Source: Hippea sp964442345 (GTDB lineage: Bacteria; Campylobacterota_A; Desulfurellia; Desulfurellales; Hippeaceae). Taken from it: a stretch of 20,975 nt of DNA. Every line of letters begins with the position of its first letter. Position 1 is the first letter of the stretch. Position numbers and translations under genes: made by a program. Positions 1 through 7,383 of the stretch are shown in pieces. The DNA lies in assembly GCA_964442345.1 (NCBI GenBank), contig CAYTZD010000026.1:1-20975 (forward strand), in the 5' to 3' direction. The notes under the pieces are model-generated. The model was not told the DNA's origin and made no database searches. It worked only from the letters and a program-made list of their open reading frames with translations.

Positions 1-681
1 TTATCTCACGATACACTCTTTTACATACTTTTCTGCTGTTTCTTTTAATCTTGATAGACTGTTTTCTGAAAAACCTACTGCACTTGCAAATGCGGGATTC
101 AATGTTTTTGAAGCTTTAAAATTTTGAATCACATAAAGCTTGGCAGTTTTGATTGTTTTTAAGATTTTCTCTATATCGCTTTCGTCCAACAAGTCTTTAA
201 CAACCGTTGTTCTGAATTCATGGTTTTTAAAGTTCAAAATTATGCTTATTGACTCTTTTATCCTGTCTATATCGCATTTTGCACCTACAACCTTTTCGTA
301 TTTCTCAAAAGGCGCCTTTATATCCATTGCTATGTAATCAATAAGATTTAAGCTGATAAGTTTATTTAGTAGCTTTGGATTTGAGCCGTTTGTGTCTAAT
401 TTGACCTTGAATCCTTTATCTTTAACCTGTTCAATAAACTTGATTAATCTTTCGCCGTGTATTGTGGGTTCTCCGCCTGTTATAGATACTGCTGTCAACT
501 TGCCAACCCTTTTTTCTAAGAAATTTAATATGTCTCTCTCTTCGATTTTTTCTGCTGTGTTGTTGACAAGTTCTGGATTGTGGCAGTATGGACATCTGAA
601 GTTGCAGCCGATTGTAAACACGACAGCTGAAAGCTCCTTTGGATAATCTATAAGGGAAAACCTTTGAAGTCCGCCAAACAT
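1..681 (-). CDS. nrdG: Anaerobic ribonucleotide reductase activating protein (radical SAM)
   Basis: This radical-SAM activase would use S-adenosylmethionine and a 4Fe-4S cluster to generate the glycyl radical on the class III reductase encoded just upstream. The cluster-binding motif CNFRCPYC is visible near residues 26-33 and the SAM-contacting TGGEPT near residues 69-74. At 226 aa it is longer than the about 154-aa E. coli NrdG and resembles the longer 'NrdG2' type seen in many anaerobes, whose N-terminus GGLQRFSLIDYP it shares. The ATG at 679-681 overlaps the stop of the preceding small ORF (TAATG), and AAGG lies seven bases before it, so translation is probably coupled. It is the last gene seen in the riboswitch-led operon. 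The stop codon is the first three bases of the window, so the gene is complete. The target glycine lies in the separate 58-aa neighbour, so this activase must act on a two-chain substrate. Confidence 0.93.
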   Translation of the reverse strand: MFGGLQRFSLIDYPKELSAVVFTIGCNFRCPYCHNPELVNNTAEKIEERDILNFLEKRVGKLTAVSITGGEPTIHGERLIKFIEQVKDKGFKVKLDTNGSNPKLLNKLISLNLIDYIAMDIKAPFEKYEKVVGAKCDIDRIKESISIILNFKNHEFRTTVVKDLLDESDIEKILKTIKTAKLYVIQNFKASKTLNPAFASAVGFSENSLSRLKETAEKYVKECIVR

Positions 682-857
682 TAGCTTACCTTAAATGTTT
701 TTCTCTCTTTAAACTCTTCGGCTTTGCCATCGTTCCACTGCTCAACAGGTCTTAAATACCCGACAACGCGGGAGTAAACTTCGCATCTTTCGCCTTTTAC
801 TTCCTTCTTTTTTCTCTTGAGTTCTTCTATCTTTTTTAAGATCTCTTTTTTAGTCAT
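681..857 (-). CDS. Stand-alone glycyl-radical domain of NrdD (58 aa)
   Basis: This small gene encodes the C-terminal glycyl-radical segment normally fused to NrdD. Residues 26-42 read EVYSRVVGYLRPVEQWN, followed by GKAEEFKERKTF, the usual end of class III reductases; the radical glycine would be Gly33. The first 20 or so residues are Lys/Glu/Leu rich and predicted helical (MTKKEILKKIEELKRKKK). The start is an ATG at 857 with a strong Shine-Dalgarno GGAGGAG four bases upstream, inside the end of nrdD; the two genes overlap by eight bases in different frames. The stop overlaps the nrdG start. A fusion would need a +1 shift or a one-base change in an A7 run at 874-880. The strong ribosome site and intact frame argue for a genuine separate polypeptide, although a sequencing indel cannot be excluded from sequence alone. 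Confidence 0.88.
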   Translation of the reverse strand: MTKKEILKKIEELKRKKKEVKGERCEVYSRVVGYLRPVEQWNDGKAEEFKERKTFKVS

Positions 858-2886
858 TTGTCTCCTCCAATAGTTTTTTTAATCTTTTTATTTCTGCTTC
901 TATCTCTTCTTCTTTTTCCCTTTTACAAATGGGGCATTCTTTGTGTTCTCCTGCTATGTAGCCGTGAATTGGACAGATTGAAAAAGTTGGCGTTAATGTT
1001 AGATACGGCAGTCTGTAATTCTCAAATATGGTTTTTATTAAAAGCTTAACTGAACTTGCATCATACAATCTTTCGCCTAAGAAGATATGCAAGACCGTGC
1101 CGCCTGTGTATTTTGTTTGAAGATTGTCCTGTAATTCCAATGCTTCGAATACATCGTCTGTATAATTTACAGGTAGCTGGGATGAATTTGTGTAGTATGG
1201 TTTTGAGCTTGTGCCAGATGTCTTTATGTCTGGGTATCTCTCTTTATCCAATCTTGCAAGCCTAAATGATGTGCCTTCTGCTGGCGTTGCTTCAAGATTG
1301 TAATTGTTGTTTGTTTCGTCCTGAAATTGTTGAAGTTTATCTCTCATAAAATCGAGCACTTTGGCTGCAAATTCCTGACCCGCACTGTTTGTTATTGGTT
1401 CTCCTAAAAGATTGAGACATGCTTCGTGCATACCTATAAGCCCTATGGTTGAGAAGTGGTTTTTCCAGTATTCTCCAAAGCGCTCTTTAATTGAAGAGAG
1501 ATAGAATTTTGAATAGGGATAGAGATTAAAATCTGTAAAACGCTCAAGCACCTTTCGTTTTATCTCAAGAGATTCTTTTGCAAGTTCCATCAGTTCTGAT
1601 AGACGCATAAAGAACTCGTTTTCTGTTGATGAGAGATATGCAATTCTTGGTAGGTTAATCGTTACAACACCTATGGAGCCGGTTAAAGGGTTTGCACCAA
1701 ATAGGCCACCGCCTCTTTTCTTGAGTTCTCTTGTGTCAAGCCTAAGCCTGCAGCACATAGAACGGGCATCTTCTGGGTTCATATCGGAATTTATGAAGTT
1801 TGCAAAGTATGGTATGCCGTATTTTGCCGTTGCTTCCCAGAGTGGCTTTAATGCAGGATTGTCCCAGTCAAAATCCTTTGTTATGTTGTATGTTGGAATG
1901 GGAAAGGTAAACACCCTGCCGTCTGCATCGCCTTCGCTTGCCACCTCCATAAACGCCCTGTTAAACATATCCATCTCTTTTTGAAATTCGCCGTATGTTG
2001 CATTCTGCAATTTGCCACCTATGATAACGGCTTGATTCTTTAAAAATTCAGGAACTTTTAAATCGAGTGTAATATTTGTGAAGGGTGTCTGAAAACCAAC
2101 CCTTGTTGGTACATTGATATTGAATATGAATTCCTGTATTGCTTGTTTAACTTCCTTATAAGATAGATTGTCAAATGCTATGAACGGTGCAAGATAGGTG
2201 TCAAAGTTTGAGAAGGCTTGGGCTCCTGCTGATTCGCCTTGAAGTGTGTAGAAGAAGTTTACAATCTGGCCTAATGCACTTCTGAAATGTTTTGCCGGTC
2301 TGCTTGAGACTTTGCCTTTTGCACCCTTGAAACCTTTAATCAGTAAGTCTTGCAGATCCCAGCCGACACAATAGACGCTTAATGAATTTAAATCGTGAAT
2401 ATGAAAATCACCGTTTAGATGAGCTTCTTTGATATTCTTTGGATAGATTTTGTTAAGCCAATAGGTTTTTGTGATGGCTGATGAGATGTAGTTGTTTAAT
2501 CCTTGAAGAGAAAAGCTCATATTGGAGTTCTCTTTTACTTCCCAGTCGAGCTTGTTTAGGTAATTTTCTATTAGTTCAACATCGGCTCTGTTTTTGAATT
2601 CTCTTAGTTGTGTGTGCTGTTCTCTGTAAATGATATAGGCTTTTGCTGTTTTTTTAAATGGTGAGCTTAATAAGACTTCTTCAACAATGTCCTGTATCTC
2701 TTCAACTGTAGGCGTTCTATCACCAAAAAACCTGTAAGCTAAGTCCAGAACTTTAATGGTAAGTTTCTTTGCCGTATCGTAGTCGAACTCTTTAGTTGCT
2801 TTGCCTGCCTTTGCTATGGCATTTGTTATCTTTTCGGCATTGAAATCTACAATCCTGCCGTCTCTTTTGATAATTTTTGAGAACAC
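850..2886 (-). CDS. nrdD: Anaerobic ribonucleoside-triphosphate reductase, catalytic chain lacking the glycyl-radical tail
   Basis: Class III reductase catalytic chain, which reduces ribonucleoside triphosphates to deoxy forms under anaerobiosis. An ATP-cone (IIKRDGRIVDFNAEKI) occupies roughly residues 5-95. The barrel follows, with HIHD at 162-165, Cys173 in YCVGWDLQ, GAQAFSNFDTYLAPF at 221-235 and the Cys-Cys pair at 378-379. A zinc-type site closes the protein: Cys638, His641, Cys651, Cys654, with His replacing the usual second Cys. The chain then ends in a charged helix (KREKEEEIEAEIKRLKKLL) and stops at 678 aa with no glycyl-radical motif, which is encoded in the next ORF. The start is GTG at 2884-2886, behind AAGGGGG with a four-base spacer. 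A cobalamin riboswitch and a sigma-70 promoter lie upstream. The gene heads an nrdD-radical ORF-nrdG operon. Confidence 0.95.
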   Translation of the reverse strand: MFSKIIKRDGRIVDFNAEKITNAIAKAGKATKEFDYDTAKKLTIKVLDLAYRFFGDRTPTVEEIQDIVEEVLLSSPFKKTAKAYIIYREQHTQLREFKNRADVELIENYLNKLDWEVKENSNMSFSLQGLNNYISSAITKTYWLNKIYPKNIKEAHLNGDFHIHDLNSLSVYCVGWDLQDLLIKGFKGAKGKVSSRPAKHFRSALGQIVNFFYTLQGESAGAQAFSNFDTYLAPFIAFDNLSYKEVKQAIQEFIFNINVPTRVGFQTPFTNITLDLKVPEFLKNQAVIIGGKLQNATYGEFQKEMDMFNRAFMEVASEGDADGRVFTFPIPTYNITKDFDWDNPALKPLWEATAKYGIPYFANFINSDMNPEDARSMCCRLRLDTRELKKRGGGLFGANPLTGSIGVVTINLPRIAYLSSTENEFFMRLSELMELAKESLEIKRKVLERFTDFNLYPYSKFYLSSIKERFGEYWKNHFSTIGLIGMHEACLNLLGEPITNSAGQEFAAKVLDFMRDKLQQFQDETNNNYNLEATPAEGTSFRLARLDKERYPDIKTSGTSSKPYYTNSSQLPVNYTDDVFEALELQDNLQTKYTGGTVLHIFLGERLYDASSVKLLIKTIFENYRLPYLTLTPTFSICPIHGYIAGEHKECPICKREKEEEIEAEIKRLKKLLEETND

Positions 2887-2941
2887 AATACCCCCTTATA
2901 GGTAAAATGTTGGATAGCTTATAAGGTTTAGGGGATATTAA

Positions 2942-2965
2942 TCAGGTGGGCTTTTCTTTTCTCAT
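2942..2965 (-). CDS. Possible 7-codon leader peptide between riboswitch and nrdD
   Basis: In the leader RNA between the cobalamin aptamer and nrdD, the sequence GGGAGG sits eight bases before an ATG that opens MRKEKPT and then stops. The ribosome site looks as good as that of nrdD itself. It lies immediately after the aptamer, where the expression platform should be, so ribosome access here could be what the riboswitch controls. Equally, the purine block may only be part of the switching structure. An ORF this short can occur by chance, and nothing beyond spacing supports it. Confidence 0.25.
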   Translation of the reverse strand: MRKEKPT

Positions 2966-2991
2966 AGCTTGAACCTCCCGTTCGTTTTTTT

Positions 2992-3151
2992 GTCGGGTAA
3001 GTCTCCTGGCTTGGCTTCATCCTACTCCTCTCGCCTTCCCATCGGGCGACCCTTTTTAAGAGCCACTCCCGACAGTGGCATAGTGAGAGTTTCGTCAGCC
3101 TTACAGTTGCGGGGGCAGCGCCGGATTTTCACCGGACTTCCTTGACCCGAC
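2992..3151 (-). ncRNA. Cobalamin (B12) riboswitch upstream of nrdD
   Basis: Reading the minus strand from 3151, the hallmarks of the AdoCbl-type aptamer appear in order. A closing stem GTCGGGT (3151-3145) pairs with ACCCGAC (2998-2992). Between them lie GGTGAAAATCCGG (3133-3121), CCCGCAACTGTAAGGC (about 3113-3098), GCCACTG followed by the CGATGGGAAGGC core, and the B12 box AGCCAGGAGAC (3011-3001). The RNA begins at the predicted transcription start. No canonical intrinsic terminator is evident between it and nrdD, so control may act on ribosome access or through another terminator mechanism. In other bacteria, B12 riboswitches are known to repress B12-independent reductases when a B12-dependent class II enzyme is available. 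Confidence 0.96.
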
Positions 3152-3157
3152 ATTATT

Positions 3158-3187
3158 CTTATATTATTTTTGCTGAGAAGATGTCAA
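3158..3187 (-). promoter_or_regulatory. Sigma-70-type promoter for riboswitch-nrdD operon
   Basis: On the minus strand TTGACA (3187-3182) is followed after 18 bases by TATAAG (3163-3158). The predicted start, about seven bases further, falls at the first base of the riboswitch closing stem (3151), which makes the assignment self-consistent. Confidence 0.72.
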
Positions 3188-3284
3188 GTGGATATGTGTA
3201 CCTATCTTGGATTTATAATCTTTTTGTCTTGAAAAACAAGCGATTTTTGAATAATCTTTTGCTATCTTGTGAGCGGGAGTAGGG

Positions 3285-3452
3285 ATGAAGCTTTTTCTCT
3301 CTGAGAACGGTTTATCTATTGATCTGGATAAGCTGCATACAGAACTTCACGATTTCTTGGGCTTTAGGGTTAATATTCAGATAGTTCCAGAAGGGACACT
3401 TGAGCGTCCACAAGGGAAAGCTGTAAGGGTTATTGATAAAAGGCAGAAATAG
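3285..3452 (+). CDS. 55-aa ORF resembling the C-terminal tail of phenylacetate-CoA ligase; probable gene remnant
   Basis: This small ORF starts at ATG 3285 with GGGAG upstream and runs 55 codons. Its second half (VNIQIVPEGTLERPQGKAVR, then VIDKRQK) reads like the extreme C-terminus of PaaK-type phenylacetate-CoA ligases, where a Pro-Gly-(S/T)-(I/L)-x-R-(S)-x-GKA-x-R-V-x-D-x-R signature closes the C-terminal subdomain. The rest of a ligase, about 380 residues with the AMP-binding motifs, is absent: an in-frame TGA lies five codons upstream and the preceding 90 bases show no related reading frame. The likeliest reading is a remnant left by a deletion or rearrangement beside the flagellar genes. 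An expressed stand-alone domain is possible, since the frame is free of stops. It lies immediately before the motAB promoter. Confidence 0.6.
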   Translation: MKLFLSENGLSIDLDKLHTELHDFLGFRVNIQIVPEGTLERPQGKAVRVIDKRQK

Positions 3453-3454
3453 GC

Positions 3455-3481
3455 TAAAAAATTTTTCGTTTATGCCGATTA
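3455..3481 (+). promoter_or_regulatory. Sigma-28 (FliA) flagellar promoter for motAB
   Basis: TAAA at 3455-3458 is followed after exactly 15 bases by GCCGATTA at 3474-3481. This matches the flagellar sigma-28 consensus TAAA-N15-GCCGATAA with one mismatch. It lies 34 bases before the motA ATG, giving a short leader that contains the AGGAGG ribosome site. Confidence 0.88.
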
Positions 3482-3514
3482 AGATAAGTGGAGACTGTTG
3501 AAGCAGGAGGCTAA

Positions 3515-4360
3515 ATGAACGCAGGCGGAATTGTATTTACCTTAATAGCTGTAATTGGTGCTTTCGTCTATGAAGGTGGAAATCCAGCAGCTCTTTTGCA
3601 GATAGGTGAATATATAGTTCTCGTTGGTGCATTCTTTGGGATGCTTTTGTCGAGTGCTTCACCTGCTGCTTTAAAGGGAGCTTTTGGCGTAATCTTAGGT
3701 ATTACAAAACCAGATCCTTATAACAAGAAGAACTATCTTGAATTGCTTAAAATAATCTATGATTTGTCAACAAAGGTTAGAAAAGACGGTATCCTATCTT
3801 TGGAAGCTGTTGTTAATGAACCCGATTCTTCACCTATTTTGCAGGAAGCTTCTTTTTTCCTTAAAAACAAGGAAGCAAAGGATCTTCTTATAGATGCCTT
3901 GAGAAATATTGTTACGGGTATAGAAGTTGAAAAATTAGATGAGATGCTTGATACGAACATAGAAGTCATAGAACAGGAGATATCTGTTCCAGCTAAGATG
4001 GTAGCGACATTGGCAGAATCATTACCAGGTATGGGTATCGTTGCAGCAGTTATGGGTATTATCCTTACGATGGGTGCTTTGGGTGGTTCTATTCTTGAGA
4101 TTGGTGAACATGTTGCTGCAGCTCTTACAGGTACTATGTTGGGTCTTCTTTTGTGTTATGGAATTTTTGGTCCTATGGCAAAATATGCAGAATTCAAAAA
4201 CGAAGATGCAGTGGCTTATCTTAAGGCTTTGAAGACAGGGATAGTTTCTATAGCAAAAGGTGATGCACCAATTATTGCAATGGAAGCCGTAAGAGAAGCA
4301 ATACCACCTTTTGCAAGGCCAGAGTTTGATGAAGCAGAACAGTTTGTAAAGGGTAAGTGA
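3515..4360 (+). CDS. motA: Flagellar motor stator protein MotA
   Basis: MotA is the inner-membrane stator subunit that, with MotB, conducts ions and drives rotor torque. The protein is 281 aa, the usual family length. Two N-terminal membrane segments (about residues 5-20 and 31-50) are followed by a cytoplasmic loop and the paired C-terminal segments (about 170-190 and 198-222). The loop carries Arg89/Lys90 and Glu97, positions where E. coli MotA has its rotor-contact charges. The conserved channel proline lies in SLPGMGIVAAVMGIILTMG (Pro171) and the second proline in FGPM (Pro220). The ATG at 3515 follows AGGAGG by four bases. motB begins two bases after the stop. A sigma-28 promoter places the pair among late flagellar genes. 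Confidence 0.96.
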   Translation: MNAGGIVFTLIAVIGAFVYEGGNPAALLQIGEYIVLVGAFFGMLLSSASPAALKGAFGVILGITKPDPYNKKNYLELLKIIYDLSTKVRKDGILSLEAVVNEPDSSPILQEASFFLKNKEAKDLLIDALRNIVTGIEVEKLDEMLDTNIEVIEQEISVPAKMVATLAESLPGMGIVAAVMGIILTMGALGGSILEIGEHVAAALTGTMLGLLLCYGIFGPMAKYAEFKNEDAVAYLKALKTGIVSIAKGDAPIIAMEAVREAIPPFARPEFDEAEQFVKGK

Positions 4361-4361
4361 T

Positions 4362-5228
4362 ATGGCTGAAGAGAATAATCAAGAAGGTGGTATAGTCAAA
4401 AAGTGTAAACAGAAAAAATGTGAAGAAGGTGGCGGTAGCGCATGGGAAGTTGCATACGGCGACTTCATGACATCGATGATGGCTTTCTTCTTGGTTATGT
4501 GGCTTATTGCTGCCACCAATGTTAAGCAGAGAAAGATTCTTTCCACATACTTTACGCAACCCGGTGCCACATCGTTAACAGAAGGTTCGTCTATGCTTCC
4601 TTCAAAGGGTGTGTTTGATATAGGTTCAAAAAGCTTGACGGTATCTCAACGCGTTCCAGAGATGCCTTTACCTTCTGTCCAACAGCCAAAAACCTTAAAG
4701 GGTAGAGGACTTATACCCAAAGTCTTAAGAAAAAGCGGTGGTGGAATAGGTCATCAGAAGCAGACTTTAAATCTTTATATGGTAATGAAGAAAATTCAGC
4801 AGTCTATAGCAAGCAGAAAAGAGCTTCTGCAGTATAGAAACCAGATAAAAATGGAGATTACAGAAGAAGGCTTAAGGATTGTAATCTTTGATAAAAACAG
4901 AAGGCCTATGTTTTATCCGGGTTCTGCTCAACTTGAGCCTTGGGCTAAAGAGGTTCTCGACATAGTTGCCAAACAGCTTGCTTCTATATCAAATAAAATA
5001 GTTATAGAAGGCCATACAGACGCCCATCCATATACGGTAGGTAATGTCTCCAATTGGGATCTATCCACAATGAGGGCAAATGCCGCAAGAAGAGAACTGC
5101 AGGCAAACGGTGTAGGTGCAGACAGGTTTGATAGTATTGTTGGCTATGGTTCAACAAGGCCTGTTCCGGGCACAAGTCCTGATGATCCTATCAATAGACG
5201 CATTGTGATACTTGTTAAGAAAATATAA
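4362..5228 (+). CDS. motB: Flagellar motor stator protein MotB
   Basis: MotB forms the ion channel with MotA and anchors the stator to peptidoglycan. The protein has 288 aa. A short Lys/Cys-rich cytoplasmic tail is followed by one membrane helix (about residues 32-51, AYGDFMTSMMAFFLVMWL) with the proton-carrying Asp34. This helix closely matches proton-type MotB (ADFMTAMMAFFLVMWL in E. coli) and not sodium-type PomB, so a proton-driven motor is inferred. A plug/linker region spans about 55-150. The OmpA-like peptidoglycan-binding domain covers about 165-288 and includes EGHTDAHPY and the NRRIVILV ending. The gene is two bases downstream of motA, so the two are cotranscribed. No clear terminator follows; the next promoter starts 57 bases on. 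Confidence 0.96.
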   Translation: MAEENNQEGGIVKKCKQKKCEEGGGSAWEVAYGDFMTSMMAFFLVMWLIAATNVKQRKILSTYFTQPGATSLTEGSSMLPSKGVFDIGSKSLTVSQRVPEMPLPSVQQPKTLKGRGLIPKVLRKSGGGIGHQKQTLNLYMVMKKIQQSIASRKELLQYRNQIKMEITEEGLRIVIFDKNRRPMFYPGSAQLEPWAKEVLDIVAKQLASISNKIVIEGHTDAHPYTVGNVSNWDLSTMRANAARRELQANGVGADRFDSIVGYGSTRPVPGTSPDDPINRRIVILVKKI

Positions 5229-5285
5229 CTTATCTATTAACAATCATTTATTTCCTTAGCTATAGAAAGTTAAGTATCTATAACC

Positions 5286-5314
5286 TTGACTATATGTTTT
5301 TATTGTGATATAAA
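5286..5314 (+). promoter_or_regulatory. Sigma-70-type promoter for acs
   Basis: TTGACT (5286-5291), a 17-base spacer and TATAAA (5309-5314) make a near-consensus promoter. Transcription would begin near 5321, about 30 bases before the ATG at 5352. This excludes an in-frame extension of the gene back to 5286, which would overlap the promoter. Confidence 0.78.
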
Positions 5315-5351
5315 ATTAAAAAGTTTAAACTTTTCCATAAGGGGGGAGAAT

Positions 5352-7379
5352 ATGGGTAAGCAAAAAGGAACTATCGAATCAAAATTAAAAGAGACAAGGG
5401 TTTTTTACCCATCTATTGATTTTGCTCAAAGAGCCAATATCGATACAGAAGAGTACGAAAGATTAAAAAAATGGGTTGAGATGGATTGGGAAGGTTTCTG
5501 GAAGTATTTTGCACTGAAAAAGATTACCTGGTTTAAAAGATTTGATGAAGTTTTGGATGATTCCAATCCACCGTTTTATAAGTTTTTTACAGGCGGAAAG
5601 CTTAATGTATCATATAACTGCCTTGATAGGCATGTTAAAACATGGAGAAAAAATAAGGCTGCCATAATCTGGGAAAGTGAAAATGGCGATGCGGAAGTCT
5701 TAACATATCAGCAACTTTATATAAAAGTTAACAAGTTTGCCAGTGTTTTAAGGACACTTGGTGTCAAAAAAGGCGATAGGGTTTTGATATATATGCCTAT
5801 GATACCTGAAGCGGCAGTTGCAATGTTGGCATCTGCCAGAATTGGTGCGATACATTCAGTTGTTTTTGGTGGATTTTCTTCAGAAGCCTTAAGGGATAGG
5901 ATAAACGATGCTAAACCAAAGGTTATAGTAACGGCAGACGGAAGCTTTAGGAATGGTAAGGCTATTCCGTTGAAGAGTAAAGTTGATGAAGCTTTAGATG
6001 GTGTTGAGCATAAGGTTGATTATGTTGTTGTCGTAAGACATATAGAAAGAGACATTCACATGAAGCCTTTAAGGGACTTCTGGTGGCAGGATCTGATGAG
6101 CGACCCTGATTATGCTTCCATCTATTGCGAACCCGAGCATGTGGATAGTGAAGACCCGTTATTTATTCTTTACACATCAGGTTCAACGGGTAAGCCAAAG
6201 GGAATAGTTCATTCATCTGCCGGTTATCTGCTTTGGACGATGCTAACGATGAAGTGGGTTTTTGATATAAAAGACGACGACACATTCTGGTGCACGGCTG
6301 ATATAGGCTGGATAACAGGGCATTCATACGGTGTTTATGGACCTTTGGCTATAGGTGCAACAACTGTTATGTATGAAGGTGTGCCGACATATCCAACACC
6401 TGCCAAATGGTGGGAGCTTGTTGAGAAGCACTCTATAAACATACTTTACACAGCACCAACAGCTATAAGGGCGTTAATGAGGCTTGGCAACGAGTGGGTA
6501 TTGAAACACGATTTATCATCTTTAAGACTGCTTGGAACAGTTGGAGAACCGATAAACCCAGAAGCTTGGATGTGGTATTATCAAACCGTTGGAAACGAAA
6601 GAGCGCCAATCGTTGATACATGGTGGCAGACAGAAACCGGTGGACATATGATAACCACTGTCCCGGGTGCTCAGGCTGCAAAACCGGGTTCTGCCGGTAT
6701 GCCGTTACCTGGTATATTTGCAGATGTTGTAGATATGGAAGGTAATCCTATAAATAAGCCTGACGAAGGTGGCTTACTTGTTATAACAAAGCCGTGGCCT
6801 TCTATGCTTAGAACGATATGGGGAGACGACAAGAAATTTGTTGATGTCTATTGGGCAAAGTTTAAAGATAAAGGGTATTACTTTGCTGGAGATGGCGCAA
6901 GAAAAGACGAAGATGGTTACTTCTGGATTATGGGAAGGGTTGACGATGTCCTTAATGTATCCGGCCATAGAATTGGAACGATGGAAGTTGAAAGCGCACT
7001 TGTTTCCCATAGATATGTTGCAGAAGCTGCAGTTGTCGGAAGGCCGGATGATATTACAGGTGAAGCTATTGTCGCATTTGTTGTGCTTAAAGAAGGCGTT
7101 GATAAGACGCATCACGACGAACTGGTTAGAGAACTAAGAGAGCATGTCCAAAAAGAGATTGGACCAATTGCAAGGCCACAAGAGATCATCTTTACAGATG
7201 CACTGCCAAAGACAAGATCCGGCAAGATTATGAGAAGACTGCTTAAGGATATAGCTGCAGGCAAGAAGATCGAGCAGGATATATCAACCCTTGAAGATGC
7301 TACAGTTCTGGATAAGCTTGCAGAATTAAGGGATAAGCTTGAAGAAGAAAAAAGTAAAAATGGAAATTCTAACAAGTAA
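5352..7379 (+). CDS. acs: Acetyl-CoA synthetase (AMP-forming)
   Basis: Activates acetate to acetyl-CoA through an acetyl-adenylate, feeding acetate into central metabolism. All family motifs are intact: the P-loop YTSGSTGKPKG (274-284), GEPINPEAW (398-406), DTWWQTETGG (422-431), GDGARKDEDGYFWIMGR (514-529 and on), NVSGHRIG (535-542) and PKTRSGK with acetylatable Lys625. The acid-pocket residues correspond to those of Salmonella Acs: Ile321-Thr322 (Val310-Thr311), Val397 (Val386) and Trp425 (Trp414). This predicts strict acetate preference. Length is 675 aa. The ATG at 5352 is chosen because AAGGGGGGAG lies just before it and a promoter overlaps the longer reading frame. A terminator hairpin follows, then a paralogue. 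Confidence 0.95.
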   Translation: MGKQKGTIESKLKETRVFYPSIDFAQRANIDTEEYERLKKWVEMDWEGFWKYFALKKITWFKRFDEVLDDSNPPFYKFFTGGKLNVSYNCLDRHVKTWRKNKAAIIWESENGDAEVLTYQQLYIKVNKFASVLRTLGVKKGDRVLIYMPMIPEAAVAMLASARIGAIHSVVFGGFSSEALRDRINDAKPKVIVTADGSFRNGKAIPLKSKVDEALDGVEHKVDYVVVVRHIERDIHMKPLRDFWWQDLMSDPDYASIYCEPEHVDSEDPLFILYTSGSTGKPKGIVHSSAGYLLWTMLTMKWVFDIKDDDTFWCTADIGWITGHSYGVYGPLAIGATTVMYEGVPTYPTPAKWWELVEKHSINILYTAPTAIRALMRLGNEWVLKHDLSSLRLLGTVGEPINPEAWMWYYQTVGNERAPIVDTWWQTETGGHMITTVPGAQAAKPGSAGMPLPGIFADVVDMEGNPINKPDEGGLLVITKPWPSMLRTIWGDDKKFVDVYWAKFKDKGYYFAGDGARKDEDGYFWIMGRVDDVLNVSGHRIGTMEVESALVSHRYVAEAAVVGRPDDITGEAIVAFVVLKEGVDKTHHDELVRELREHVQKEIGPIARPQEIIFTDALPKTRSGKIMRRLLKDIAAGKKIEQDISTLEDATVLDKLAELRDKLEEEKSKNGNSNK

Positions 7380-7383
7380 AGCG

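Noticed and set aside
850..2886. nrdD as a pseudogene truncated at its 3' end
   Set aside because: The missing part is present immediately downstream with its own strong ribosome site, and nrdG and the riboswitch are intact, so function is likely kept.
5229..5285. Possible hairpin after motB acting as a terminator
   Set aside because: Only a weak four-base stem (CTTA/TAAG) and no T-run; not enough to call.
5286..5351. In-frame N-terminal extension of the first acetyl-CoA synthetase by 22 residues
   Set aside because: The extension overlaps a near-consensus promoter and has no ribosome site, whereas ATG 5352 follows AAGGGGGGAG and matches the family start.
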